Below are positions 30,054 through 38,262 of a stretch of DNA of 38,296 bases, one piece after another (the first letter of the stretch is position 1; every line of letters begins with the position of its first letter). Source of the DNA: Bacteroidales bacterium (GTDB lineage Bacteria > Bacteroidota > Bacteroidia > Bacteroidales > UBA932); the NCBI GenBank assembly GCA_016290835.1, contig JAEEVG010000021.1, positions 1-38,296 on the forward strand, in the 5' to 3' direction. The position numbers and the translations under genes were made by a program. Under the pieces are notes generated by a model. That model worked only from the letters and a program-made list of their open reading frames with translations. It was not told the DNA's origin and made no database searches.

Positions 30054-31803
30054 ATGCACCACAAACTAATACCTTTCGCCCTTGCGGCGTCCGTCTTCCT
30101 GCTGGCATCGTGCCAGAAGGTTGCTTTTTCACCCGCCCCTTAATGATCCTCAACTGACTGACAAACAGTTTGTTGCAAAGAATCTGTCGGAAACGCTCAT
30201 CCCTGTGTCCCAGGTTCCTCTTTTCGCCAACCTCTCGGAGTACAATTTGACCCCGCACCCGCCGGTGACCCGTGCCGGAGAAGCTGATGCCCAAACGGAA
30301 GAGTCCGTCCCGTTAGAGGAACTGCTCGACCGGGACGGCATGATAACCTGTCCGTTCGAAGATCAGTTTTTCATCCAGGTTCCCTTCCTTCAGAACAAGG
30401 AGAACCTTCTCGCCGGCATTAGCGAGGAGGAGTTCCCGGACCTGGCCTCTGCCACTGTGGTCAAGAAGTTCTATATGGAGATGCATGCCGATGATCTCCG
30501 TCTGCGGTACGTCGTCACGATGATCACGGACGCGTCGTACTATCGGGACAATCCGGAGTTCGACTATCTGGACAAGCCGAACTATACTGGCGTGGTGCTC
30601 CTGTCCTCGATCCAGGGCAAGTTGATCAACGCGACCATGTATTCCGACGGCTTGATCCGGAATGCTCAGCTGCTGACGCCGGAGGAACTGGCGTCGGGCG
30701 AACACGAAGAACTGCACTACATCACCCTTTACACGAGTATCCCGGCTACGAAAGCCAGGCAAGAGCAAAAAGAAGGAGATATAGCAATAGAAGCGGTCAT
30801 CGATCCAGCCTATATAGAGGACAGCTATCAACAATACTACGAGCGGCTCCTGGAAGAATGGATGCGTTCGGAGATGGAGTTTATATTGTCTGACGGTGGC
30901 GGTCCGATTGAGACCGGTGACGGATCGGATGGGGGAGGGAACGCGAATGACAACGGAGGTAGTTCAGACAGACCACATTGGAGAGAAAAAGAGTATTTCG
31001 TATCCTTGAGCACGAATGTGCCGGATCTTGTACAGTATTATGGCACCGGGTCATATGCTTATGGCACCCGAATATCAGTTCGTCCTGTGTATGTAGGTAA
31101 TCCGCATTTTGGGCTAAGCGCCTGGTTCTCCCACTGGACAGGGGATTTGGCCGATTATAAGGAAATGGAACTGGATATCCGCATAGACAAGGACACTAAG
31201 GCCACGGCTTACTTCAACGACGCCCCTCCTTGCAAAGATAATGTTCGGGGAATTATGAATCCACTCCGGAGTATGTCAGTCGCTGCAACGGCATTAGGGT
31301 ATTACGGGGGAACTTACGGGTACACACGGATAGATAAGCAAGGTAAGAAGAAATACCATTCTGGTATAGATTTACTTGCTGAAGTAGGGACTCCAGTGTA
31401 CGCAATGTTTTCTGGGAAAATAGGTACGATTGTTTCAGATATTCCCGATGAAGAAGATGATGATCATCCCTTAGGAAATCAAATCACCCTTTTTACAGAA
31501 TATGATGGAGAGTCTATGTCCGTTTTGTATGGTCATCTTCAATCAGGAAATGCTATTGCTATCAACCCGCGAACAGGGGAACGCTTTCAAAATGGTGACC
31601 TTGTATATGCAGGAGATCTTATAGGTTATTCTGGTCGCTCTGGAAATGCTTACAACGTCCCCAATAAACATGTCCATTTAACAATTAAGAAGAATGGCGT
31701 GACGGTTGATCCCGGGGACTATATCAATGGAACGATTCTTGGAAACACAAAAAAGGAGATTAATGATAACCAGGGAGTAATCGTCGATGTTAGATGCGAT
31801 TAA
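30054..31803 (+). CDS. M23-family metallopeptidase lipoprotein, apparent frameshift after the signal peptide
   Basis: The ATG at 30054 opens a textbook lipoprotein signal (MHHKLIPFALAASVFLLASC, then QKVAF) but reaches a stop at 30141. From about 30121 the main frame is one base over and continues to 31803 (HPPLNDPQLTDKQFVAKNLS onward). Removing one base, for example from TTTTT at 30125-30129 or CCCC at 30136-30139, joins the two. The protein then has an N-terminal unknown region, a Gly/Asp-rich linker (GGGPIETGDGSDGGG), an InlB-repeat-like beta domain (EYFVSLSTNVPDLVQYYGTG) and a C-terminal LytM/M23 domain with HSGIDLLAEVGTPVYA and the zinc motif HVHL. It should cut peptidoglycan cross-bridges. 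The 3' part is visibly AT-richer than the 5' part. Without the joined frame, export is unexplained. The alternative start at 30082 encodes only out-of-frame signal sequence. Confidence 0.75.
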
Positions 31804-31822
31804 AACACAATAGAGAAGCAAT

Positions 31823-32350
31823 ATGAAAAGAATAATTACAATTATTATTTGTTTGATTACAATAATTCCTTGCTTTGCGCAGCGGGACATCAAAGTTTTT
31901 AACTGGATTGGACGGGATAGAATCATTGAAATACTTGGAATACCTGATCCGAAAGTCCCAGATGATTCAGAGTGGCTCCCGGAGTTAGATTTTTTGCGGT
32001 ATAAAAACACCGTTATCGAGATTTATAAAGATTCTGGCGAAATCTCTCGTTTTATTACTTCTTCTCCGGAGTTCTGTATTCTTTCGGATTATGTTCCCGG
32101 TGGCTTCAAAGTTGGAGATCCGGTTTCCAAATTGAAGTCATTTGACTTCGCCAAATCAAAATACGGACGGAACGACCCGGGGAATGCGTTGAAACGTATG
32201 AATAGTGCCGGAGAATGGTATGTTGCATATCAAAAGGAGTATTATTTCATCACATTCAAGATAGAGAATAATCGTATTTCCAAAATAATATTTCACGCTT
32301 CTGAAGATCTCCCCTATGAAGGCTATAAAAACCCTTATAGCCCCTGGTAA
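31823..32350 (+). CDS. Small secreted protein of unknown function, AT-rich
   Basis: 175 residues with a clear signal peptide (MKRIITIIICLITIIPCFAQ). I do not recognise the mature part. It has short beta-strand-like stretches (FLRYKNTVIEIYKDSGEI, YVAYQKEYYFITFKIENN) and resembles small periplasmic binding or inhibitor-type proteins. Base composition is much AT-richer than the window average, like the end of the M23 gene 19 nt upstream. Pairing of a secreted murein hydrolase with a small exported protein suggests an inhibitor or immunity partner, but this is inference. It ends just before a bidirectional terminator. Confidence 0.72.
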   Translation: MKRIITIIICLITIIPCFAQRDIKVFNWIGRDRIIEILGIPDPKVPDDSEWLPELDFLRYKNTVIEIYKDSGEISRFITSSPEFCILSDYVPGGFKVGDPVSKLKSFDFAKSKYGRNDPGNALKRMNSAGEWYVAYQKEYYFITFKIENNRISKIIFHASEDLPYEGYKNPYSPW

Positions 32351-32364
32351 TGCATAGCAAATAT

Positions 32365-32414
32365 GAAAAGCGGGTGACTGCGCGGTCGGCGGACCGGTCA
32401 GTCACCCGCTTTTC
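32365..32414. terminator. Bidirectional terminator between convergent genes
   Basis: A 16-bp perfect inverted repeat (GAAAAGCGGGTGACTG at 32365-32380, CAGTCACCCGCTTTTC at 32399-32414) has an inner 5-bp stem CGGTC/GACCG. A/T edges on both sides suit termination in both directions. Confidence 0.8.
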
Positions 32415-32426
32415 TGCTCCCCACGG

Positions 32427-32451
32427 GCAGGCCGCGGGAGTCCTGTCTGCC
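32427..32451 (+). repeat. 25-nt direct repeat, copy 2
   Basis: It matches 29573-29597 at 23 of 25 positions. It is followed by CCGGCTC-G-GAGCCGG, a perfect hairpin at 32454-32468 just past the end of the serine hydrolase gene. Confidence 0.5.
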
Positions 32452-32475
32452 TGCCGGCTCGGAGCCGGGAGGGGT

Positions 32476-33798
32476 TTAGAGTGCGGCGATGATGTCGCGG
32501 AGGAGGGCGTTGAAGTCGATGACGTGGTCGGGTTTGGGGGAGTAGCCCAGGATGACCACCACCAGATTTTTCGAGGGGATGATGTAGATCTGCTGTCCGT
32601 CGTGACCGTTGCAGGAGAACATATCCGCAGGGACGTCGGGACATCTTCCGCCGCGGTTGAGCCAGAAGAAGGCACCGTATTCTCCCTGGCTGTCGGAGGC
32701 CGGCGTGACCGTGTAATCCACCCAGCCTTCAGGCAGGATCCGTTCCCCGCCCACGCAGCCGTCCTCGAGGAACAGTTCGCCGAACCGGGCGAAGTCGCGT
32801 GCGGTCATATAGAGGTAGGACGAACCGACCGGCGTTCCGCTCAGGTCGGGCTCGAAACGCGCGTGGCAGATGCTCAGCGGGGTGAACAGGCGCTCGCGCA
32901 GGTAGCGGAGGAATTCGGTGTCGGAGGCGAAGCGGCTGCGCAGATAGCGCATAACGATATTGCTGCTGCCGCTGGAGTAGTACCAGTGGGTGCCGGGTTT
33001 GTAGAGGAGCGGTTTCGAGAGGGCGAACAGGCCCATATCCTTCTCCCGGTGCAGCATCAGGTTGACATCGGAGCGGTTGCCGTAGTCCTCGTTCCATTCC
33101 AGGCCGCTCTGCATCTGCATCAGATCGTTCAGGGTGATCTCTTTGCGTGCATCATCCTGCCATTCGGGGATGTCCATCGGCGCGTTGATGTCCACCAGGC
33201 CGTCTCCGGCCATGATGCCCACAAGGGCGTTGGTGACGCTTTTCGCCATACTCCAGCTGAGCAGGGGCATCTCCGCGGTGATGCCGGCACGATAACGCTC
33301 GGCCGCAACCGTACCCCGGTGCAGGACCACGAAAGCGAAAGGGGTGCCGTTGTAGGCCTGCTCGTCCACGAAAGCCCGGGCGATGGGTTCGAGCCGGGCC
33401 ACGAGGGCGGAATCGCCCGCCGCCAGCGGATCGTCCAGGGCCGGCATCTCAGGAAGCGGATACTTCTCCGCTGCCAGCTCTGCCGCTTTCTTCCCGCGGA
33501 GCAGGGTGACGCCGTAGCCGTCTCGGCAGACAGCCGTGGCTTTGCGCCAGAGGAAGCGGCTCGTGACCGTCTTGGCGTCATAGTCCACGCGGTTGTGATT
33601 GAATTTGATAAACGAGAAATTCAGGTCGAGCGCCTCGACATCGGCCTGCTCCCGGCCGGATACGAAAACGGCCGAAGCGAGGTTCTTGGCGGCATAGCCC
33701 GTAATGATGGGCATCAAGCTGTCCAGGTAGATGCAGCCGCCCAGCAGGATGGCCAGCACGATGGCAAGAACGATGGTCCAGGTTTTTTTAGCTTTCAT
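32476..33798 (-). CDS. Beta-lactamase-family serine hydrolase (class C-like)
   Basis: 440 residues. The N terminus (MKAKKTWTIVLAIVLAILLG, then GCIYL) is a signal anchor or lipoprotein signal. Catalytic motifs are Ser183 and Lys186 in WSMAKSV, the tyrosine motif in WYYSSGSSN and HDGQ near the C terminus in the KTG position. This resembles the 6-aminohexanoate-dimer hydrolase/esterase branch more than true beta-lactamases. It probably cleaves an ester or amide, or a D-amino acid peptide, in the periplasm. It follows the AlkZ-related gene by 18 nt on the same strand, so the two probably share the promoter at 34538. Confidence 0.86.
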   Translation of the reverse strand: MKAKKTWTIVLAIVLAILLGGCIYLDSLMPIITGYAAKNLASAVFVSGREQADVEALDLNFSFIKFNHNRVDYDAKTVTSRFLWRKATAVCRDGYGVTLLRGKKAAELAAEKYPLPEMPALDDPLAAGDSALVARLEPIARAFVDEQAYNGTPFAFVVLHRGTVAAERYRAGITAEMPLLSWSMAKSVTNALVGIMAGDGLVDINAPMDIPEWQDDARKEITLNDLMQMQSGLEWNEDYGNRSDVNLMLHREKDMGLFALSKPLLYKPGTHWYYSSGSSNIVMRYLRSRFASDTEFLRYLRERLFTPLSICHARFEPDLSGTPVGSSYLYMTARDFARFGELFLEDGCVGGERILPEGWVDYTVTPASDSQGEYGAFFWLNRGGRCPDVPADMFSCNGHDGQQIYIIPSKNLVVVILGYSPKPDHVIDFNALLRDIIAAL

Positions 33799-33816
33799 TT
33801 TATCGTGTGTGTTTTT

Positions 33817-34518
33817 TCAAGCGAGCATTTTGTACAGGAGCCGGTCGGGCACATCCCCGCACACCGCCCGCACGCAATCCTTCACGAAAGCGAACGATTC
33901 GTCCGGCGTCAGCGCGGATTTGAGCGTGCGCGGTTTGAACCCCGGGAAAGGGAAGTCCAGCTCCTCGAACAAGGATTCCGGAGTGCAGAAGGTGCTCCGC
34001 TGCCAGCCGGCATAGCTGAGTTCCGGCCCGCGGTACACCCGTGTGATATCGCCGGTGAGGATGCGGGCCTGCATCTGGAGTTTGCCGAGCAGGGCGTCAG
34101 CGGCGGATTTCTTGATTCCCAGCAGCCTACGCACATCCGAGACGGTTACGGACCCGTTCTCCTCCACGAAGTCCAGGATGCGCTGCTGCGCTGCCGTAGG
34201 GGCATAGGCGGCTTTGGAGCGCCGCCAGTTCATCAGTTCCCGGTATGCATCCACCGTCGCGAAGGCGGCTTTTCCGCCCCAGAGGAATTTCCCATAGGCG
34301 ATCTCGCCGCTCTGCACGCAGTCGATTTTCCAGTCCCAGGGGCCGAGAACGTCATCGGTGAACCAGCAGTCCAGAGGCGTATGTTCTTCGATGGAATAGC
34401 CGGGAATGGGATTGGAGAAGAAGGGTACGATCCGGTATTGCCGGATCAGCTCCAGCATCGATTCCGGGTCGCGGACGACGGGCGGGAGGGCTTCTTCTTG
34501 GGTGCGGTATATCGGCAT
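33817..34518 (-). CDS. AlkZ-related winged-helix protein
   Basis: 233 residues, cytoplasmic. The pattern IRQYRIVPFFSNPIPGYSIE, GPWDWKIDC and AYGKFLWGGKAAFATVDAYR followed by a winged-helix segment (QQRILDFVEENGSVTVSDVR) fits the AlkZ-related proteins of Bacteroidetes and Firmicutes. These share the HTH_42 fold of AlkZ-type DNA glycosylases but are shorter. The QxQ catalytic motif of true AlkZ is not obvious, so glycosylase activity is doubtful. Its role beside a serine hydrolase is unknown. Confidence 0.68.
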   Translation of the reverse strand: MPIYRTQEEALPPVVRDPESMLELIRQYRIVPFFSNPIPGYSIEEHTPLDCWFTDDVLGPWDWKIDCVQSGEIAYGKFLWGGKAAFATVDAYRELMNWRRSKAAYAPTAAQQRILDFVEENGSVTVSDVRRLLGIKKSAADALLGKLQMQARILTGDITRVYRGPELSYAGWQRSTFCTPESLFEELDFPFPGFKPRTLKSALTPDESFAFVKDCVRAVCGDVPDRLLYKMLA

Positions 34519-34537
34519 CGTGCTTCGTTTCCTATTT

Positions 34538-34545
34538 CAAAGATA
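34538..34545 (-). promoter_or_regulatory. -7 box of the AlkZ-related/serine hydrolase unit
   Basis: Minus-strand TATCTTTG fits TAnnTTTG, 20 nt before the start at 34518. No good -33 element is seen. Confidence 0.5.
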
Positions 34546-34643
34546 CACCAAATAAATGATTCCCACGCCATCTGTCCCGGAAACTTGTAAAAATGGCGAA
34601 GTGTTCCTATCTTGCATTATATTTCGAGAAATAACCTGGCAAC

Positions 34644-35735
34644 ATGAGAAAACATTGGCTGGACAATCTCCGCTGGGTGACGGTGCTCCTGGTACTGTTC
34701 TACCACGTAATCTATTTCTACAACAACAAAGGCGTTTTCGGCGGCATCGGCGGCTTCGGTGACGGGCCGCAATACCAGGACGTGGTGATGTACATCCTCT
34801 ATCCCTGGTTCATGCCCCTGCTTTTCCTCCTCGCAGGCATCAGTGCCCGCTATGCCCTGGAGAAACATCCTGCCCGGGAGTGGTTCAAGGCCCGTACGCG
34901 CAAACTGCTGGTCCCCGGAACCATCGGCCTGCTGGTTTTCCACTGGATGGTGGGCTATTTCAACACGGTCGTGGCGGCCAGGAGCGGAGCGCTTGATGGT
35001 ATGCCGGGCGTGGCCAAATACCTGCTCTGGGCTTTCAGCGGCATCGGACCGCTCTGGTTCATCCAGGTATTGTGGCTCCTGTCCCTGGTGTTGCTGTTGG
35101 TGCGGGCGTTGGACAAGCAGGATAAATGCTGGAACTGGTGCGGCAAGGCCGGAATCGTGCCCATCATCTTGCTGGGCATCCTTTTCTGGGCCGGTGCCCG
35201 GACCCTGATCCAGAATCCGCGTCCCGAGAGCCCGGACGGCCTGTTAAATCTGTATAAGCCCCTTTTCTATCTGATTTTCTTCCTGCTGGGCTACTTTGTG
35301 TTCTCACACGAGGAGGTGCAGGAGAAACTGGGAAAAGTCTGGATCCCGCTGCTCGGCTGCGCCGTCGTCTCCGGTGCGGTGCTCGTGGTCACCACCTTCG
35401 GCCAGGACAATACCACCCCGAGTTATCTGGGCAGTCCCTTGAACTGCCTCTACGGCTGGCTGATGTGCCTGGCGATGATGGCCTGGTTCAAGGCGAAGTT
35501 TGACTTTACCGGCAAGTTCGCTGGCTATATGACGAAGAGCAGTTTCGGACTCTACATCGTCCATTACCTCGTCGTCGCCAGCTTCGGCTATATGATGAAA
35601 ACCTATACCCAGCTACCGCCGGTGTCGATGTACCTGATTCTGACGGTGGCCGTATTCGTCCTATCGCCGTTGCTGTATGAACTCATCCGGCGGATTCCCG
35701 TCATCCGCTGGTGCGTGCTGGGAGAAAAAGGCTGA
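34644..35735 (+). CDS. Acyltransferase-3 family membrane protein
   Basis: 363 residues with about ten hydrophobic helices. The N terminus RKHWLDNLRWVTVLLVLFYH contains the family Arg-x10-His pattern of acyltransferase_3 (OafA/WecH-like) proteins. An ISARYALEK loop and SFGLYIVHYLVV near the C terminus are also typical. Members transfer acetyl or other acyl groups to surface sugars, or modify peptides or antibiotics; the target here is unknown. It stands alone, divergent from the AlkZ-related gene and convergent with amrS. Confidence 0.85.
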   Translation: MRKHWLDNLRWVTVLLVLFYHVIYFYNNKGVFGGIGGFGDGPQYQDVVMYILYPWFMPLLFLLAGISARYALEKHPAREWFKARTRKLLVPGTIGLLVFHWMVGYFNTVVAARSGALDGMPGVAKYLLWAFSGIGPLWFIQVLWLLSLVLLLVRALDKQDKCWNWCGKAGIVPIILLGILFWAGARTLIQNPRPESPDGLLNLYKPLFYLIFFLLGYFVFSHEEVQEKLGKVWIPLLGCAVVSGAVLVVTTFGQDNTTPSYLGSPLNCLYGWLMCLAMMAWFKAKFDFTGKFAGYMTKSSFGLYIVHYLVVASFGYMMKTYTQLPPVSMYLILTVAVFVLSPLLYELIRRIPVIRWCVLGEKG

Positions 35736-35749
35736 ACGGTCGCTCGAAC

Positions 35750-35795
35750 GGACAGCTTTGAAAAAGCCCCGGAGTTTGTCCGAGATGACGGGGGA
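35750..35795. other. Convergent intergenic hairpin and possible REP-like fragment
   Basis: CGGACA (35750-35755) and TGTCCG (35777-35782) form a short inverted repeat in the 65-nt gap between convergent genes. The tail CCGAGATGACGG recalls the repeat inside iorA. It may act as a weak terminator. Confidence 0.35.
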
Positions 35796-35800
35796 GTTCG

Positions 35801-36664
35801 TTACACGTTCCCCAGATAGACATTCTTCACCCCGGCGTCAAGGGCGGTCTGCCGGGCGCGGAGCAGCGTCGCTTTCGGGGTAGGTCCCGGCTCCGACATC
35901 TTGTATCGGGGGAAATAGCGGCTCAGGTGCAGGGGCACGTCCTGAAGGCCGTTATCCACCATCCATCTGCAGAGTGCGTCCACCTGCTGCTCCGAGTCGT
36001 TCAGTGAGGTTACGAGCAGGTTGGTGATCTCGACGTGGACCCCGGCCGCCTTCATTTCCAGAATGTTCTCCAGAACCGGAGCCAGGGCTGCGCCGCAATA
36101 TCGGTGATAGAATCCATCGTCCAGGGCCTTGATATCGATATTAGCGGCATCAAGCAACGGAAGAAGCTCCTGCAGCGGCTTCTTCTCCACGAATCCAGCC
36201 GAGACGAGGATGTTTTTCAGGCCTTTTCCGCGGGCAAGGACGGCGATGTCGGACAGATATTCCCACCAGGTGAGCGGCTCGGTGTAGGTATAGGCGATGG
36301 ACGGAAGACCGCGCCGCAGGCAGAGATCAACTACTTCTTCCGGGGACAGCCGGTAGTTGTCGGCCTCTTCGGGGGCGACCTGCGAGATGTCGCTGTTCTG
36401 GCACCAGCGGCACGAGAGGTTGCAGCCCGTGCAGCTCAGGGACAGGCACTGCGTCCCCGGGAGGAAATGATACAGGGGTTTCTTCTCGACAGGATCGATG
36501 GCCAGCGCGCACGGTCGTCCGTAGGAAAGGGCGTAGAGTTTGCCGTCCTGGCATTCGCGGCTGCGGCAAAGGCCTCTTCCGCCCTCCCGGATCCGGCAAT
36601 GATGGGGGCAGAGCCGGCATTCGACCCCGTCCTCCAGGGTTGTGTAGAACCGGGCTTCTTTCAT
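35801..36664 (-). CDS. amrS: AmmeMemoRadiSam system radical SAM protein
   Basis: 287 residues from the ATG at 36664, which overlaps the stop of the upstream Memo-AMMECR1 gene (ATGA); a longer frame to 36730 lies entirely within that gene. The N terminus has extra cysteines (ECRLCPHHCRIREGGRGLCR). The radical SAM cluster motif is Cys81-x3-Cys85-x2-Cys88 in CNLSCRWCQN. YTYTEPLTWWEYL near residue 150 and DIKALDDGFYHRYCG near 195 are typical of this PflA-like group. The protein should bind a 4Fe-4S cluster and SAM in the cytoplasm. The reaction is not established to my knowledge; the name records its co-occurrence with AMMECR1 and Memo proteins. Confidence 0.9.
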   Translation of the reverse strand: MKEARFYTTLEDGVECRLCPHHCRIREGGRGLCRSRECQDGKLYALSYGRPCALAIDPVEKKPLYHFLPGTQCLSLSCTGCNLSCRWCQNSDISQVAPEEADNYRLSPEEVVDLCLRRGLPSIAYTYTEPLTWWEYLSDIAVLARGKGLKNILVSAGFVEKKPLQELLPLLDAANIDIKALDDGFYHRYCGAALAPVLENILEMKAAGVHVEITNLLVTSLNDSEQQVDALCRWMVDNGLQDVPLHLSRYFPRYKMSEPGPTPKATLLRARQTALDAGVKNVYLGNV

Positions 36665-38208
36665 CGTTCCGACTCTTTCACCACCTCGGTCTGATAGGTA
36701 TAGAGTTCGGCATCCTTCCAGCCGTTCCAACCGATTCCGGCCTTGTCCCGGGCACAGTGTCCGAGGAATTCTTCCGTATTCCAGCCGGTCTCTTCAGCCA
36801 CCTGCGGCAGGAAGGTCCCGTGGCTGGAGCCTTTGATCATATAGATCCCGTCCCGGCCGAGTTTGAATTCATCCACGGACCGGATCCGCTTCAGCGGGGA
36901 GAGCACGGAGACCTCGATTTCCACCGCGGGTGCTTCCTTTTTGGAGAGGGCGGGGAAGCGCGGATCGGAGAAAGCGGCGCTCCGGGCCATTTCCCGGATG
37001 GTGGCGTGCAGGGTCGACGGGGATGTGAAGCGGCCGATGCAACCGCGCAGGCGTCCGTTCAGGTGTAGGGTCACGAAAGCGCCGTATCCCTTCTCTTTGA
37101 GGATTCCGGCCGGGGTGTCGTCCCCGTCGAAGGGCAGTCCGAGCGCAGAATAGATTGCGGCGCGGGCGGTGGCTGTCATAGCCGCCTTTTCCTCTTCCGA
37201 GAAATGGAAAAGATGCTCTTCCGTCGCTACCCGGGGCTCGCGGCGCGTGACGACGAGGGCATTGTAACCCACCACGCGGTCTTTGTCGCCATAGGGAGAG
37301 TCGCCCGAGTTGCGGTACATCCGGTGCTCGACCGAGAAACGGCCCCGCCCCTGGTCATCCATCATGCAGAGCAGCACGGCGATGGCGCAGGCGCCGCAGG
37401 CCGCGGTATCCTGTCCGACATAATCCTTCCGCCCGATCTCCGAGAGGGCTTCCAGGAAGTCTTCCAGCCCGCCGGAAGTGATGGCGTCCGCGAGTGCCAG
37501 GTCGGAAGCCCTGGCGTCTTCGTAGGAGGGGTAGTGGGAGAAGTCCGAACTGATGATGAAGAGGTTATCGGGATTGAAATACGGGTCCAGGGCCTCGGCC
37601 ATTTTTTCCAGCAGGCCCAGGCGCTGGGTTCCGATCACGATCGGGACGATCGGCGGGACTTCCTCGAATAGCTGCTGCAGCAAAGGCAGCTGGACTTCCA
37701 GGCAATGTTCCCGGTCGTGGGCGTCATTCCTGCAGGTGAATGCGCCGGTCCGGATGAGTTCCTTGCCGAGGGAAACATCGATCGGGACCCGCCCCAGGGG
37801 TGTTTCGGTACTGCTGTAAAGCGTGTCCACGCTCGCTCCGGGGAATCCGACCCGGTGGCTCGGCCCGAGCAGGAAGATCCGTTTGTAGGGGTGGTTCCGG
37901 GGGATGCGGCTGTAGGCGGCCGCCGCAACCTCGCCGCTGAATACATAGCCAGCGTGGGGGACGATGAGCGCCTGGGGTGCCGGGCCGCTCTCCGGGTGCA
38001 GCCAGGGGGCGGTCAGGGCCTTGATTTCTTTTGCGGATGCGGGATAGAAAGACCCGGCGACGGCGGGTTTTCTCACGGGTCGGCTGTCTGAATGCATAGG
38101 AATGAGCGGTTTGTTCGTCCGGAGCGTGACGGCGGCACCCGTTCCGTGCATCGACGACAACAAGCCGAAGAGCAGGAGCGCAGGGATGATATGCGGGCGG
38201 CGCGGCAT
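36661..38208 (-). CDS. amrB-amrA: AmmeMemoRadiSam proteins B and A fused (Memo-AMMECR1), with apparent signal peptide
   Basis: 515 residues. Residues about 45-325 are a Memo domain, related to extradiol dioxygenases. His85 in VPHAGYVFSG and His118 in GPSHR match the human MEMO1 metal ligands in spacing, and a Cys follows near 271-274 (TAACGACAI). Residues about 335-510 are an AMMECR1 domain with the hallmark LRGCIG at 387-392. The start at 38208 gives a signal-like N terminus (MPRRPHIIPALLLFGLLSSM) and lies right behind an exact promoter match. A second ATG at 38097 (MHSDSRPVRKPAVAGSFYP) would give the usual cytoplasmic protein. If the first is used, this part of the system is exported while the radical SAM protein is not. 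Function unproven. Confidence 0.88.
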   Translation of the reverse strand: MPRRPHIIPALLLFGLLSSMHGTGAAVTLRTNKPLIPMHSDSRPVRKPAVAGSFYPASAKEIKALTAPWLHPESGPAPQALIVPHAGYVFSGEVAAAAYSRIPRNHPYKRIFLLGPSHRVGFPGASVDTLYSSTETPLGRVPIDVSLGKELIRTGAFTCRNDAHDREHCLEVQLPLLQQLFEEVPPIVPIVIGTQRLGLLEKMAEALDPYFNPDNLFIISSDFSHYPSYEDARASDLALADAITSGGLEDFLEALSEIGRKDYVGQDTAACGACAIAVLLCMMDDQGRGRFSVEHRMYRNSGDSPYGDKDRVVGYNALVVTRREPRVATEEHLFHFSEEEKAAMTATARAAIYSALGLPFDGDDTPAGILKEKGYGAFVTLHLNGRLRGCIGRFTSPSTLHATIREMARSAAFSDPRFPALSKKEAPAVEIEVSVLSPLKRIRSVDEFKLGRDGIYMIKGSSHGTFLPQVAEETGWNTEEFLGHCARDKAGIGWNGWKDAELYTYQTEVVKESER

Positions 38209-38231
38209 CTGAGGACGGGATAGTCAACATT

Positions 38232-38262
38232 CAAAGTTAGGAAATCCGCCGGGAAAGTCAAA
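38232..38262 (-). promoter_or_regulatory. Promoter of the AmmeMemoRadiSam operon
   Basis: Minus-strand TTTG (38262-38259), 19-nt spacer and TAACTTTG (38239-38232) match the Bacteroidetes consensus. The predicted start site is about 18 nt before the ATG at 38208, which supports the long form of the fusion protein. Confidence 0.75.

Noticed and set aside
29436-30062. 208-codon minus-strand frame in the gene-poor stretch
   Set aside because: It runs through the hairpin repeats and has low-complexity Arg/Ser/Pro content. It is best explained by repeat DNA that happens to stay open.
30082-30120. ATG at 30082 as the start of the M23 peptidase
   Set aside because: The first 13 codons are the lipoprotein signal read in the wrong frame (RRPSSCWHRARR), so the true start is 30054 with a frameshift.
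32350-34590. Plus-strand open frame (746 codons) opposite the serine hydrolase and AlkZ-related genes
   Set aside because: It crosses a terminator hairpin and two real minus-strand genes.
36665-36730. Longer amrS start at 36730
   Set aside because: The 22 extra residues lie wholly inside the Memo-AMMECR1 gene. The ATG at 36664 overlaps that gene's stop as ATGA and gives the usual N terminus.
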